Part shown: positions 1 through 6,287 of the stretch, piece by piece
Numbering within the stretch: position 1 is the stretch's first letter
How the letters are laid out: each line of letters begins with the position of its first letter
From: Leucobacter sp.
Lineage (GTDB): Bacteria; Actinomycetota; Actinomycetes; Actinomycetales; Microbacteriaceae
Direction of reading: 5' to 3'
Assembly: GCA_017990305.1 (NCBI GenBank)
Contig: JAGNOB010000068.1
Coordinates: 1-7,736, forward strand
DNA length: 7,736 nt
Translations under genes and position numbers: made by a program
The notes under the pieces: generated by a model
Told to the model about the DNA's origin: nothing
Seen by the model: the letters and a program-made list of their open reading frames with translations, nothing else
Database searches by the model: none

Positions 1-193
1 TGTCGGGGATCGTGGCGGGCGCAGTCTCGGCACTCGTCTCCGTGGATTCGGCCACCGGATCGCTGTCGGGATCCTCGGCCGTGGGCGTACAGCCTGCCAG
101 CGCGAGCCCGGCCGTGAGCACCAGACTGACGGAGACAGCCGCGCGGCGTCCCTGCCGCAGACGGGGGCCAGTGAGGGTGTTCGAAAGTCGCAT
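1..193 (-). CDS. Lipoprotein, N-terminal part only (cut by the left window edge)
   Basis: Only the first 64 or so codons are in the window, reading leftward from ATG at 193. A Shine-Dalgarno AAGGAG lies 9 nt upstream, which supports this start. The product has a basic n-region (RLRQGRR, about residues 11-17), a hydrophobic core and a lipobox LAGC with the lipidated cysteine at residue 35. A low-complexity linker rich in Ser, Thr, Glu, Asp and Ala follows. It should be exported and anchored to the outer face of the membrane. The signal peptide and linker resemble those of the neighbouring lipoprotein (798 to 307): both have Cys35, 'TAGL' before the lipobox and an acidic Ser/Thr linker reaching an 'IP' motif. 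I infer paralogy or membership of the same family. The functional domain lies outside the window, so no function can be given. A serine-hydrolase (LpqF/ORF12-like) domain is a guess from the neighbour only. Confidence 0.8.
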   Translation of the reverse strand, partial: MRLSNTLTGPRLRQGRRAAVSVSLVLTAGLALAGCTPTAEDPDSDPVAESTETSAETAPATIPD

Positions 194-217
194 CTAGTTT
201 CTCTCCTTCGAGGCAGT

Positions 218-246
218 TTTATCACACGAACGTCGTGCAACATGAA
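218..246 (-). promoter_or_regulatory. Possible promoter with small palindrome upstream of the edge lipoprotein
   Basis: On the minus strand a -10-like GATAAA (218-223) is preceded by a 17-nt spacer and a poor -35-like TTCATG (241-246). Within the spacer sits a perfect short inverted repeat, CACGA-ACG-TCGTG (225-237), where an operator could lie. The region lies between the stop of the upstream lipoprotein (307) and the start at 193, so the second lipoprotein may have its own promoter. The motifs are short and the -35 is weak, so this is a low-confidence call. Confidence 0.22.
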
Positions 247-306
247 CCACTTTACCGCGCACCAAACACCTCACAAGCGCACACGGCTGCGCCTGAAGCC
301 CGATCA

Positions 307-798
307 CTACTGTTGTGGAGCTGGCCGAACGAGCATCTCCGCGATGGTCCCGTCGTCCTCGACGCGCATTTCAAGCGACAGTGTCTGACCGGAGGCGCCG
401 GTGATCCGGGCAGCACCCAGCACGTCGCTCACGTCCTGGTATCCCGTGACGAGGAAGGGCTTGTCGGGCCGCACGCCCACGTTCATCTGCTCGGCAACGG
501 TTTCCGCTGGAGCTTCCTCGGTAAAGCTCTTCGTAAACTTCCCGTCGAAGTCGTTGGCAGCGATGTCGGCATCTGCGTTGAGTAGATCGAGCATCCATTG
601 GATCTGCAGCCCTGCAGTCGTCTGCGGTATCGCAACGGCCTCCGCCGGTTCACTCGTCTCCGACGAATCCGCCGGTGCAGTTGGCGAGGAGGAGCATCCG
701 CTCAACAAGAGGCCCGCCGTCACTGCGAGCGCTCCCCAGGCGCTCAGTCTGCGCCTCTGTGTTCGGCTGGCTGCGACAAACGGGGTGCGACTCTGCAT
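307..798 (-). CDS. Small lipoprotein with ORF12/LpqF N-terminal-like domain
   Basis: The start is set at ATG 798, giving 163 residues, because a strong Shine-Dalgarno GGAGG lies 5 nt upstream (804-808). The frame stays open to 933, but the extension would cover the upstream terminator and is not credible. The n-region has RTQRRR (residues 12-17), followed by a hydrophobic core and the lipobox LSGC with Cys35. A Ser/Thr/Pro/Glu linker runs to about residue 58. The compact domain that follows (about 60-160) begins 'TTAGLQIQWMLDLLN' and later has 'FTKSFTEEAPAETVAEQMN'. This layout recalls the N-terminal alpha/beta domain of clavulanate-cluster ORF12 and mycobacterial LpqF, which have a serine-hydrolase domain after it. 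Here that hydrolase domain is absent. The role is unknown; it is probably a cell-surface protein with a binding or accessory function. The family match is from memory and moderate; the lipoprotein call is firm. Confidence 0.82.
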   Translation of the reverse strand: MQSRTPFVAASRTQRRRLSAWGALAVTAGLLLSGCSSSPTAPADSSETSEPAEAVAIPQTTAGLQIQWMLDLLNADADIAANDFDGKFTKSFTEEAPAETVAEQMNVGVRPDKPFLVTGYQDVSDVLGAARITGASGQTLSLEMRVEDDGTIAEMLVRPAPQQ

Positions 799-836
799 GG
801 AAACCTCCGGTGGTGGGACGACTGGTGTCTGCTGGC

Positions 837-842
837 AACCTA
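837..842 (-). promoter_or_regulatory. Possible -10 element for the small lipoprotein
   Basis: TAGGTT on the minus strand fits the actinobacterial TANNNT -10 pattern. It lies 38 nt upstream of the ATG at 798 and downstream of the terminator that ends the preceding operon, where a promoter is expected. No convincing -35 is visible, so the call rests mainly on position. Confidence 0.25.
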
Positions 843-864
843 TCAAGTCGACCCGTGTTGCGCG

Positions 865-915
865 AAAACGCGGTGTGCCCCGGCCTGCCACTAGGGCAGA
901 CCGGGGCACACCGCG
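865..915 (-). terminator. Strong intrinsic terminator of the amidohydrolase-NhaC operon
   Basis: A 15-bp perfect GC-rich stem (869-883 paired with 901-915) continues after one mismatch (884/900) with five more pairs (885-889 with 895-899) around a 5-nt loop. Read on the minus strand the hairpin is followed at once by TTTT (868-865). It begins 7 bp beyond the stop codon of the NhaC-family gene. There is no T-run on the plus-strand side, so it is oriented to stop leftward transcription. It isolates the lipoprotein genes from the operon to their right. Confidence 0.88.
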
Positions 916-922
916 CGTGTGG

Positions 923-2302
923 CTATCCGCCAAACGACACGTAGCCTGCGATGAGGTACGCGATGAAGGACAGCACCGCCGCGACGCCCGCGTAGGGCAG
1001 GATCGACAGCATGAGGTTGAGCGGCTTCACGCCAACGGACTTCGAGGCGAGGATCATGCCGTCGCCGTAGAGGCAGGTGGTCGAGCCGAGGGCAGCACCC
1101 GAGAACACTGCGGCGCCCGCGAGCACGGGATCGACGCCAACGGCGATCGCCAGTGGCAGCACGACTGGCGTGATGACTGCAGCGAGATCCCAGAACGCGC
1201 CAGTTGCGTAGGCGTAGAGGCCGCACACGAGGAACACGATTGCCGGCAAGAGCGCGCCGTTCATGATCGGCTCTGTTGCGCCAATCACCCAGTCAGCGAG
1301 TTGCAGGTCCATGTTGATCTGCTGGACCATGAACGCGAGAACGAACAGCACCATCACGTAGCCCATGCTTGTGATGCCTTCGAATGCCTGGTCAAGCACG
1401 CCCTTGAAGGTGAGGCGGCGCTGTGCAACGTAGAGGATGATCGCGACAACGACCGCGGCGGCGGCGCCCTTCACAATGTCGACCTCGGTGAAGATCGTGA
1501 CGAGGATCAGGGTGACGATCGGAATGAGGAAGTTGAACGGCAGCGGCCGCTTGCTTTCGACGCCGTCTTCTGCGAGCTCGAAGGCGCGCTCCTCCGGGGT
1601 GAGGCCTTCGGGAAGTGGATCGCCTGTGCGATCGACGCGTTCCTGTTCCCGCTTGAGTGGGCCGACGAGCGGCAGCACGCCGAGAGCGAGTAGTAGACCG
1701 ATTGCGAGTGCGATCCAGCCGAAGAAGATGTAGGGCAGACCGGCGATGTACGCACCGAACCCTGAACCGTTGACGGTGACCCCGTCTTGCTCGAGCAGTG
1801 CCGAGAAGAACACCGCCCAGGTTGAGAAGGGGATGATGACTGCGATCGGCGCGGAGGTCATCTTCACGACGGTTCCGAGCATTGTGCGCGGCACGTTATA
1901 GCGGTCAGTTACCCGCTTCATCGAGGTGCCGACGGTGAGAGCGTTGAGGTAGTCGTCGATGAACAGCGCGATGGTGAGGAGCCAGGTGAGCAGCAGCGAT
2001 TTGCGGCGAGAGTTCACGAAGCGCTCTGTCCAGCGCGCGAAGTCGCTCACTGCGCCCGAGGCATTGAAGTACGCGATGAGAATACCGAAGAGTACGACGA
2101 CGAGCACGAGCCAGTGCACGGTCTCGTTCGACAGCGATGAACCGACGAGACCGACGAGGGAGTCGAAGAACCCCCAGCCACCGATGAGGATCGCGCCAAC
2201 GACGGTGCCCGAGAGGAGCCCGAGGAGGGCGCGCTTGGTGAGCACCGACACGACGAGGACGGTGATGACTGGCAACAGTGCCAGTGCGGTGTTTTGGACC
2301 AC
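923..2302 (-). CDS. NhaC-family Na+/H+ antiporter-like transporter
   Basis: This is a 459-residue polytopic membrane protein of the NhaC/YuiF type (Na_H_antiporter family). Known members exchange Na+ for protons or for organic anions, as in malate/lactate antiport by MleN. Family landmarks seen are FIDDYLNALTVGTSMKRVTDRYNVPR-like residues at about 114-139, the SAP..PFSTWA segment at 150-163, the 'ATGAFWDLAAVITPV' helix at about 366-380 and 'GSTTCLYGDGMILAS' at 406-420. A hydrophilic charged loop (about 215-253) divides two hydrophobic halves, as expected for an inverted-repeat carrier. The length is normal. The start is GTG at 2302, with a GAAAGG ribosome site about 5 nt upstream. It is the second gene of an operon, 50 bp after the amidohydrolase, and ends at a strong terminator. 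The pairing suggests it moves the hydrolase substrate or product, or supplies ion balance; the true substrate cannot be read from sequence. Confidence 0.9.
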   Translation of the reverse strand: MVQNTALALLPVITVLVVSVLTKRALLGLLSGTVVGAILIGGWGFFDSLVGLVGSSLSNETVHWLVLVVVLFGILIAYFNASGAVSDFARWTERFVNSRRKSLLLTWLLTIALFIDDYLNALTVGTSMKRVTDRYNVPRTMLGTVVKMTSAPIAVIIPFSTWAVFFSALLEQDGVTVNGSGFGAYIAGLPYIFFGWIALAIGLLLALGVLPLVGPLKREQERVDRTGDPLPEGLTPEERAFELAEDGVESKRPLPFNFLIPIVTLILVTIFTEVDIVKGAAAAVVVAIILYVAQRRLTFKGVLDQAFEGITSMGYVMVLFVLAFMVQQINMDLQLADWVIGATEPIMNGALLPAIVFLVCGLYAYATGAFWDLAAVITPVVLPLAIAVGVDPVLAGAAVFSGAALGSTTCLYGDGMILASKSVGVKPLNLMLSILPYAGVAAVLSFIAYLIAGYVSFGG

Positions 2303-2352
2303 GGTGGCCTTTCGGAAAGCGGGAGGGCCCGCACAGGTGGGTGGGGGTGAGT

Positions 2353-3990
2353 TTACTCGGAGTGCGAGGTGTGCAGGCCGTCTAGGTAGGTGGCGCGCAC
2401 TGGGAGCGTGGCGAGATCGTCGCCCGATGCCTGAAGTGGATCCTCGGCCCAGACGGCGAGGTCTGCGCGGGCGCCCGCTCGGATGATGCCGAGATCGTCG
2501 TCGCCCTGCGCGAGCGCTGCACCGCGGGTATAGCCGTGGAGCGCTTGAGCGGCCGTGAGCCGCTGTTCTGGTTCATACACAAATCCGTCGACGTCGCCCG
2601 GCGCGCGGCGCAGCATCGCCCAGGCGAGGCCGACGCGCGCGTCGAGGTCGGCAATCGGCCAGTCGGACCCGAGGGCGAGCGGGGCTCCAGCGCGGAGCAC
2701 AGTGCCAGCTCCCCAGGCCCGGGAGGCGCGTTCAGGGCCGAGCCTGCGGGCCCACTCGTCGCTGCCGTCGGCAATGCGCCACTGCAGGTGCGGCAATTGC
2801 ATGGAGGAGGTGATCCCCGTTGCGGCGAGGCGAGCGACGTCGCGCGGGTCGAGCGTTTCGAGGTGTTCGATGCGGTGCGGTACGCCGCTGAGTGACCTGG
2901 AGCCGACTGTTTCGTATGCGGTGATTGTCTCGCCGACCGCCCGGTCGCCGATGGCGTGCGTCGCGATCTGGAAGCCCGCTTCGGTGAACTCGCGCACCGC
3001 TGCCTGGAAGTCTTCCGTGTTCGGCCAGAAGCCTGTCAGCCCGTCGCCGTCGGCGTCGGGTTCGTACAGCCAGCCGGCCCCCGTGTCGATGACGCCGTCG
3101 GCGTAGAGTTTGATGACGCCGCCCCGCCACCGGTTTCCCGAGCGGTCACGCTGCGCCGCGATGGCTGCACGCTGTTCTGCGGTGTAGCTGGGCTTCACGT
3201 CCATGGCGCTGACGATGCGCACTGGCAGCCCCATGCCGCTCAAGTCGAGCGCTTCGAGCAGGTCGAGGGTCTCGGAGTTGCCGTCCATGATGGTGCCGCC
3301 TGTCAGCCCTGAGCGTCGCATCTTCGCGAACGTGGCGCGGGCTGCAGCGAGGGTCTCGTCGCGGGACGGCTTCGGCGCAACTTCGAGGACTGGCTGGTAT
3401 GCGCTGTCTTCGCGAAGCTCGCCGGTCGGGGCGCCCGACGCGTCGACGACGATTTCCGACGTGTCTTCGAAGCTTCGCGCGCCGGTGATGCCAGAACGGC
3501 GAAGCGCTTCGGTACTCGCGACGGCTGTGTGGAAATCAAAGAAAAAGACGACCGCGGGCAGGTCACCGACGGCATCGTCAACGAATCGGGAGGTGAGCTG
3601 CGCTCCGTCAAACACGGCATAGTCAAGGTTCCAGGCGCGTACCCACTCCGACGCAGCGCTGTTGCGCACCCGAGCGGCCTCGGCTGCGAGCGCGTCACGG
3701 AGCTCGCGCATGGAACGAACACTTCCAAGATCGGCGCCCTGGCACAGCTCGACGCCCTGAATCGGGTGCAGGTGCGCGTCGATGAGCCCGGGAGTGATTG
3801 TCGAGCCGGTTGCGTCGTCCATTTGCGTGTTTGCACCGCGGAAGGCCGCCGCGATCTCGTCCGCTTCGCCCACTGCGAGCACGCGGCCGCCGGCGATCGC
3901 GATGGATCGCGGTTCGGTTTGGACGTCATCCTCAACCATGGTGTGCACACGTGCACCAGCAATGATGAGATCGGCTGTCGCGCCTACCAC
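2353..3990 (-). CDS. Metal-dependent amidohydrolase, YtcJ/NfdA-like (Amidohydrolase_3)
   Basis: This is a 545-residue cytoplasmic enzyme of the amidohydrolase superfamily, close in layout to YtcJ and to N-substituted formamide deformylase (NfdA). It starts with the small beta-sandwich segment 'ADLIIAGARVHTM' and then enters the TIM-barrel. Likely metal ligands are His73 and His75 (DAHLHP), Lys294 (GVIKLYADG, candidate carboxylated lysine), His345 (ATHAIGDRA), His372 or His376 (PHRIEHLE) and Asp443 (GSDWPI). The C-terminal 'ADLAVW' strand closes the beta-sandwich. All key residues are present, so the enzyme should be active. No signal peptide is seen. The start is GTG 3990, with GAGGGGGA just upstream. 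It is first in an operon with the NhaC-family transporter and divergent from a TetR regulator. The family hydrolyses C-N bonds in N-acyl or N-formyl amines, ureas and similar compounds; the substrate here is unknown. Confidence 0.9.
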   Translation of the reverse strand: MVGATADLIIAGARVHTMVEDDVQTEPRSIAIAGGRVLAVGEADEIAAAFRGANTQMDDATGSTITPGLIDAHLHPIQGVELCQGADLGSVRSMRELRDALAAEAARVRNSAASEWVRAWNLDYAVFDGAQLTSRFVDDAVGDLPAVVFFFDFHTAVASTEALRRSGITGARSFEDTSEIVVDASGAPTGELREDSAYQPVLEVAPKPSRDETLAAARATFAKMRRSGLTGGTIMDGNSETLDLLEALDLSGMGLPVRIVSAMDVKPSYTAEQRAAIAAQRDRSGNRWRGGVIKLYADGVIDTGAGWLYEPDADGDGLTGFWPNTEDFQAAVREFTEAGFQIATHAIGDRAVGETITAYETVGSRSLSGVPHRIEHLETLDPRDVARLAATGITSSMQLPHLQWRIADGSDEWARRLGPERASRAWGAGTVLRAGAPLALGSDWPIADLDARVGLAWAMLRRAPGDVDGFVYEPEQRLTAAQALHGYTRGAALAQGDDDLGIIRAGARADLAVWAEDPLQASGDDLATLPVRATYLDGLHTSHSE

Positions 3991-4007
3991 GGTGTCCCCC
4001 TCGCTTC

Positions 4008-4034
4008 GTGAGACCCCGTATCCTCGAGTGAGAC
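4008..4034. repeat. Pair of GTGAGAC direct repeats in the divergent region
   Basis: GTGAGAC occurs at 4008-4014 and 4028-4034, exactly 20 bp apart, which is about two helical turns. Flanking bases are partly shared: C and CG follow the first, and ACGG follows the second. The pair lies between the predicted amidohydrolase promoter and its start codon, where a bound regulator could block transcription. Candidate operator half-sites; no binding is proven. Confidence 0.35.
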
Positions 4035-4045
4035 ACGGAGCAACC

Positions 4046-4076
4046 TTAATTTACGCAGATTCAATAACCTCCGCAA
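4046..4076 (-). promoter_or_regulatory. Candidate promoter of the amidohydrolase-NhaC operon, with AT-rich operator-like patch
   Basis: On the minus strand TTGCGG (4071-4076) is followed by a 17-nt spacer and TAAATT (4048-4053), a fair housekeeping-type promoter that would start transcription near 4041. The segment 4046-4067 is the only AT-rich patch in the 108-bp divergent region. It is weakly palindromic (outer TTA and TAA, with some matching inner bases), as expected of a TetR-type operator. It probably also serves tetR transcription in the other direction, but I see no clear plus-strand -35/-10 pair. Confidence 0.4.
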
Positions 4077-4098
4077 GCCCGCGAGAGAAGGAAGTCCA

Positions 4099-4767
4099 AT
4101 GACGACGGCTACCGAGGCCCCCCGCACGGCTGGAAGGCCACGCACAGCTGTTCTCTCACGAGAACGAATTCTCGAGGCCGCGTTCAAGCTCGCCGACGTG
4201 CGTGGAGCCGATTTCACGCTCGCCGCGCTCGCTCGCAACCTCGATGTACGCCCCTCAGCGTTGCACCACTATTTCGCCAACAAAGATCAGCTCATCGCTG
4301 GCATGCGCGGCCAGCTGACGTCGCGCATCGGTGACCACGGCTTTGACACCCTCCCCTGGCACGTTGCGATTCTGCCGTGGGCGCGGACGTACCTCCTCAC
4401 CATTGGCGCGCACCCTGGCATCATTGCCGCGCTCGCGACGCTCCCGGTCGACGACGAAGTCGAGTCCATCATCGACTACGAACGCATCGCCTCCGCGATG
4501 GTGCGTGACGGATTCCCCGAACACCGGATTGTTCCGGCAATCGTCGCCATCGAGTCGTTCATTATCGGATCTGCGCTCGACTCGCTCGCGCCCGAGGACA
4601 ATCTGCGGCCCGTCGAGAACGCGACACTTGCCCCGCATCTCACGAGCGCGGAACACGCGGCTCGCGCCTACGCTGAGACGCGCAACCATTCCACCGTCAC
4701 CGAGACCTTTGAGTATGGGCTCGCGGCGCTCGTTGCGGGCCTCAGGGCAGTCGAAGCGGGCAGTTAG
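4099..4767 (+). CDS. TetR/AcrR-family transcriptional regulator
   Basis: The product has 222 residues, a normal length for the family. After a short basic tail (GRPRTAVLSRERILEAAFKLAD, about residues 12-33) comes the TetR helix-turn-helix at about 39-60. Its hallmarks are 'FTLAALARNLDVRPSALHHYFANKDQL'-type residues: an aliphatic first helix, Leu-Asp-Val turn, and recognition helix ending His-Tyr-Phe. The C-terminal part (about 85-220) is helical, with 'PWARTYLLTIGAHPGIIAAL', and resembles the TetR_C ligand-binding domain. The start is ATG 4099, with AAGGAAG about 5 nt upstream. It is divergent from the amidohydrolase-NhaC operon and separated by 108 bp, the usual layout of a TetR repressor controlling its neighbour and itself. 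It is also convergent with an MFS exporter, 9 bp away, which it might control in trans. Its ligand is unknown. Confidence 0.92.
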   Translation: MTTATEAPRTAGRPRTAVLSRERILEAAFKLADVRGADFTLAALARNLDVRPSALHHYFANKDQLIAGMRGQLTSRIGDHGFDTLPWHVAILPWARTYLLTIGAHPGIIAALATLPVDDEVESIIDYERIASAMVRDGFPEHRIVPAIVAIESFIIGSALDSLAPEDNLRPVENATLAPHLTSAEHAARAYAETRNHSTVTETFEYGLAALVAGLRAVEAGS

Positions 4768-4776
4768 GCGCCCGAC

Positions 4777-6252
4777 TCACACCTCGGCGCGCTCGACGGT
4801 TTCTTCGCGTACAAACAGCGCAACAATCGCGCCGACCGAGGCGATCGACCCGCCGATGATGAACGCAACCCGGGTACCGTGCGCGAGAGCTTCAGCGTCG
4901 ACGGCGGCCGGATCACCATCCGCCCACCCTACGGATACGAGCGTCATCACCGTAACGAAGAGCGCGGTGCCGGCGGCGCCTGCGACCTGCTGCACCGTCG
5001 AGATCATCGCGCTGCCGTGCGAGGCGAGCTCTACCGGGAGCGACCCGAGCGACACTGAGAACAGCGGCGTGAATACCCCCGCAAGCCCAATGCTCAACAC
5101 GAGGTGGGTGGCGAGCACCTGCCAGACCTGCGTTGACTCGTTGAAGAGCCCCATGCTGAGCAGCGCGAGCGCGGTGATGATGGTTCCCGGGATGAGCATG
5201 GGGCGGATGCCACGGGCGTCGATGAGCCGGCCAACGACGGGCCCAAGGAGCCCCATGAGCAGGCCACCTGGCAGCAGCAGGAGCCCCGTTTGCAGCGGCG
5301 TCAACCCGAGCACGTTCTGCGCGTAGATAGGCAGCAGAATGAGTGACCCAAAGAGGGCCATCGATGCGCACGAGATGAGCACGACCGAGAGCGCGTAGGG
5401 GCGGCTCTTGAAAGTTCGCAGGTCGAGCAGGGCACGATCACTGCGCTGCAGCACAAGCTGGCGCCAGACGAAGAACGCGAGCGCTGCGGCACCAATGCCG
5501 GCCGGCACGAACGGCGAAATCAGTGCGGTTCCGCTTGCTGCAGCACCGATCTCGCTGAGACCGTAGACGAGCCCGCCGAAGCCGAGCACGGAGAGCGCGA
5601 CCGACAGCAGGTCGATCGAGGTGCGTTTACGCACACCAACGTTCGGCATCCGGATTCCGCCGAGCACAAGCGCGAAGAGTGCGATCGGGAGGACAATCAG
5701 GAACAGCCACCGCCAGCTAAGCACCTCGAGGATCATCCCTGAGACCGTCGGGCCAAGGGCAGGCGCGACCGACATGACAATCGAGATGCGGCCCATGAGT
5801 CGCCCGCGCTGGTTCGGTGGGACGAGCGTCACTACAGTCGTCATGAGCAGCGGCATCATGATCGCGGTGCCACAGGCCTGCACGACTCTACCAACGAGCA
5901 GCACTGGCAGCCCAGGCGCGACGGCAGCGACGAGCGTGCCAACGCTAAAGAGTGACATCGCGATAATGAAGAGAGAGCGGGTGGGCACTCGCTGGATGAG
6001 CATGCCCGTGATCGGGATCACGACACTCATCGTGAGCAGGAACGCGGTGGTAAGCCACTGCCCCTCTGAGGCCGAAATGCCGAGCGTGTGCATGAGCTCG
6101 GGGAGCGCAACGCCCATGATGGTTTCGTTCAGGATCACGACAAACGCAGACCCGAGCAGCAGCCAGATAGCGAGCTGTTCGCGGGGCCCGAAGGGACGTG
6201 CGGCGGGAGTGTTCGAATCGTCGAACGCGGGGGCGGGATCTGCGGTAGGCAT
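4777..6252 (-). CDS. DHA2-type MFS multidrug exporter (14 helices), downstream paralog
   Basis: This is a 491-residue inner-membrane transporter of the major facilitator superfamily, DHA2 (EmrB/QacA/LmrB-like) group, which uses the proton gradient to expel drugs or metabolites. Seen are a first helix with 'LNETIMGVALPELM' (41-54), motif A-like 'GMLIQRVPTRSLF' (83-95), 'GRVVQACGTAIMMPL' (121-135), a conserved 'PPNQRGRLMG' loop (145-154), motif C-like 'APALGPTVSGM' (163-173) and a second-half 'GRLIDARG' (341-348). About 14 hydrophobic segments are visible. The start is ATG 6252: an in-frame TAG lies 15 nt upstream and no other start is near. No Shine-Dalgarno precedes it. A -10-like TAGAAT and a palindrome overlap the start (see the separate entry). 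It lies 35 bp after the stop of a close paralog, with over half of residues identical by eye. The substrate is unknown. Confidence 0.93.
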   Translation of the reverse strand: MPTADPAPAFDDSNTPAARPFGPREQLAIWLLLGSAFVVILNETIMGVALPELMHTLGISASEGQWLTTAFLLTMSVVIPITGMLIQRVPTRSLFIIAMSLFSVGTLVAAVAPGLPVLLVGRVVQACGTAIMMPLLMTTVVTLVPPNQRGRLMGRISIVMSVAPALGPTVSGMILEVLSWRWLFLIVLPIALFALVLGGIRMPNVGVRKRTSIDLLSVALSVLGFGGLVYGLSEIGAAASGTALISPFVPAGIGAAALAFFVWRQLVLQRSDRALLDLRTFKSRPYALSVVLISCASMALFGSLILLPIYAQNVLGLTPLQTGLLLLPGGLLMGLLGPVVGRLIDARGIRPMLIPGTIITALALLSMGLFNESTQVWQVLATHLVLSIGLAGVFTPLFSVSLGSLPVELASHGSAMISTVQQVAGAAGTALFVTVMTLVSVGWADGDPAAVDAEALAHGTRVAFIIGGSIASVGAIVALFVREETVERAEV

Positions 6253-6271
6253 AGAAGGGATATTCTATGCC
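6248..6271 (-). promoter_or_regulatory. Perfect 9-bp inverted repeat over the start codon and -10 of the MFS gene
   Basis: GGCATAGAA (6248-6256) and TTCTATGCC (6263-6271) are perfect reverse complements separated by six bases (GGGATA). On the minus strand one arm contains TAGAAT (6262-6267, together with the first spacer base), a good -10 hexamer. The other arm contains the ATG start codon (6252-6250) of the MFS gene. Nine bases separate the hexamer from ATG, so transcription would begin at or 1-3 nt before the start codon, giving a near-leaderless mRNA; no clear -35 is seen. The spacing and symmetry fit a dimeric repressor operator. In a read-through transcript the same repeat would fold into a hairpin that hides the AUG. 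Both roles are inferred; the palindrome itself is read directly. Confidence 0.6.
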
Positions 6272-6287
6272 CGTTTCACTTCTCCGC

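Noticed and set aside
799..933. Upstream extension of the small lipoprotein to a start at 933
   Set aside because: It would overlap the operon terminator and the end of the NhaC gene and would bury the signal peptide. The ATG at 798 has a strong ribosome site.
401..1693. Long open frame on the plus strand opposite the NhaC gene and the lipoprotein
   Set aside because: It is antisense to two well-supported genes. Its translation is rich in His, Arg, Glu and Asp with no domain sense, as expected of a shadow frame in high-GC DNA.
2308..2319. Small CTTTC/GAAAG inverted repeat at the NhaC ribosome site
   Set aside because: The stem is 4-5 bp with a very short loop; too weak to claim as translational control.
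4331..5326. 331-codon plus-strand open frame across tetR and the MFS gene
   Set aside because: It overlaps tetR in another frame and runs antisense into the MFS gene. The product is low-complexity Ser/Arg/Thr/Pro, a shadow.
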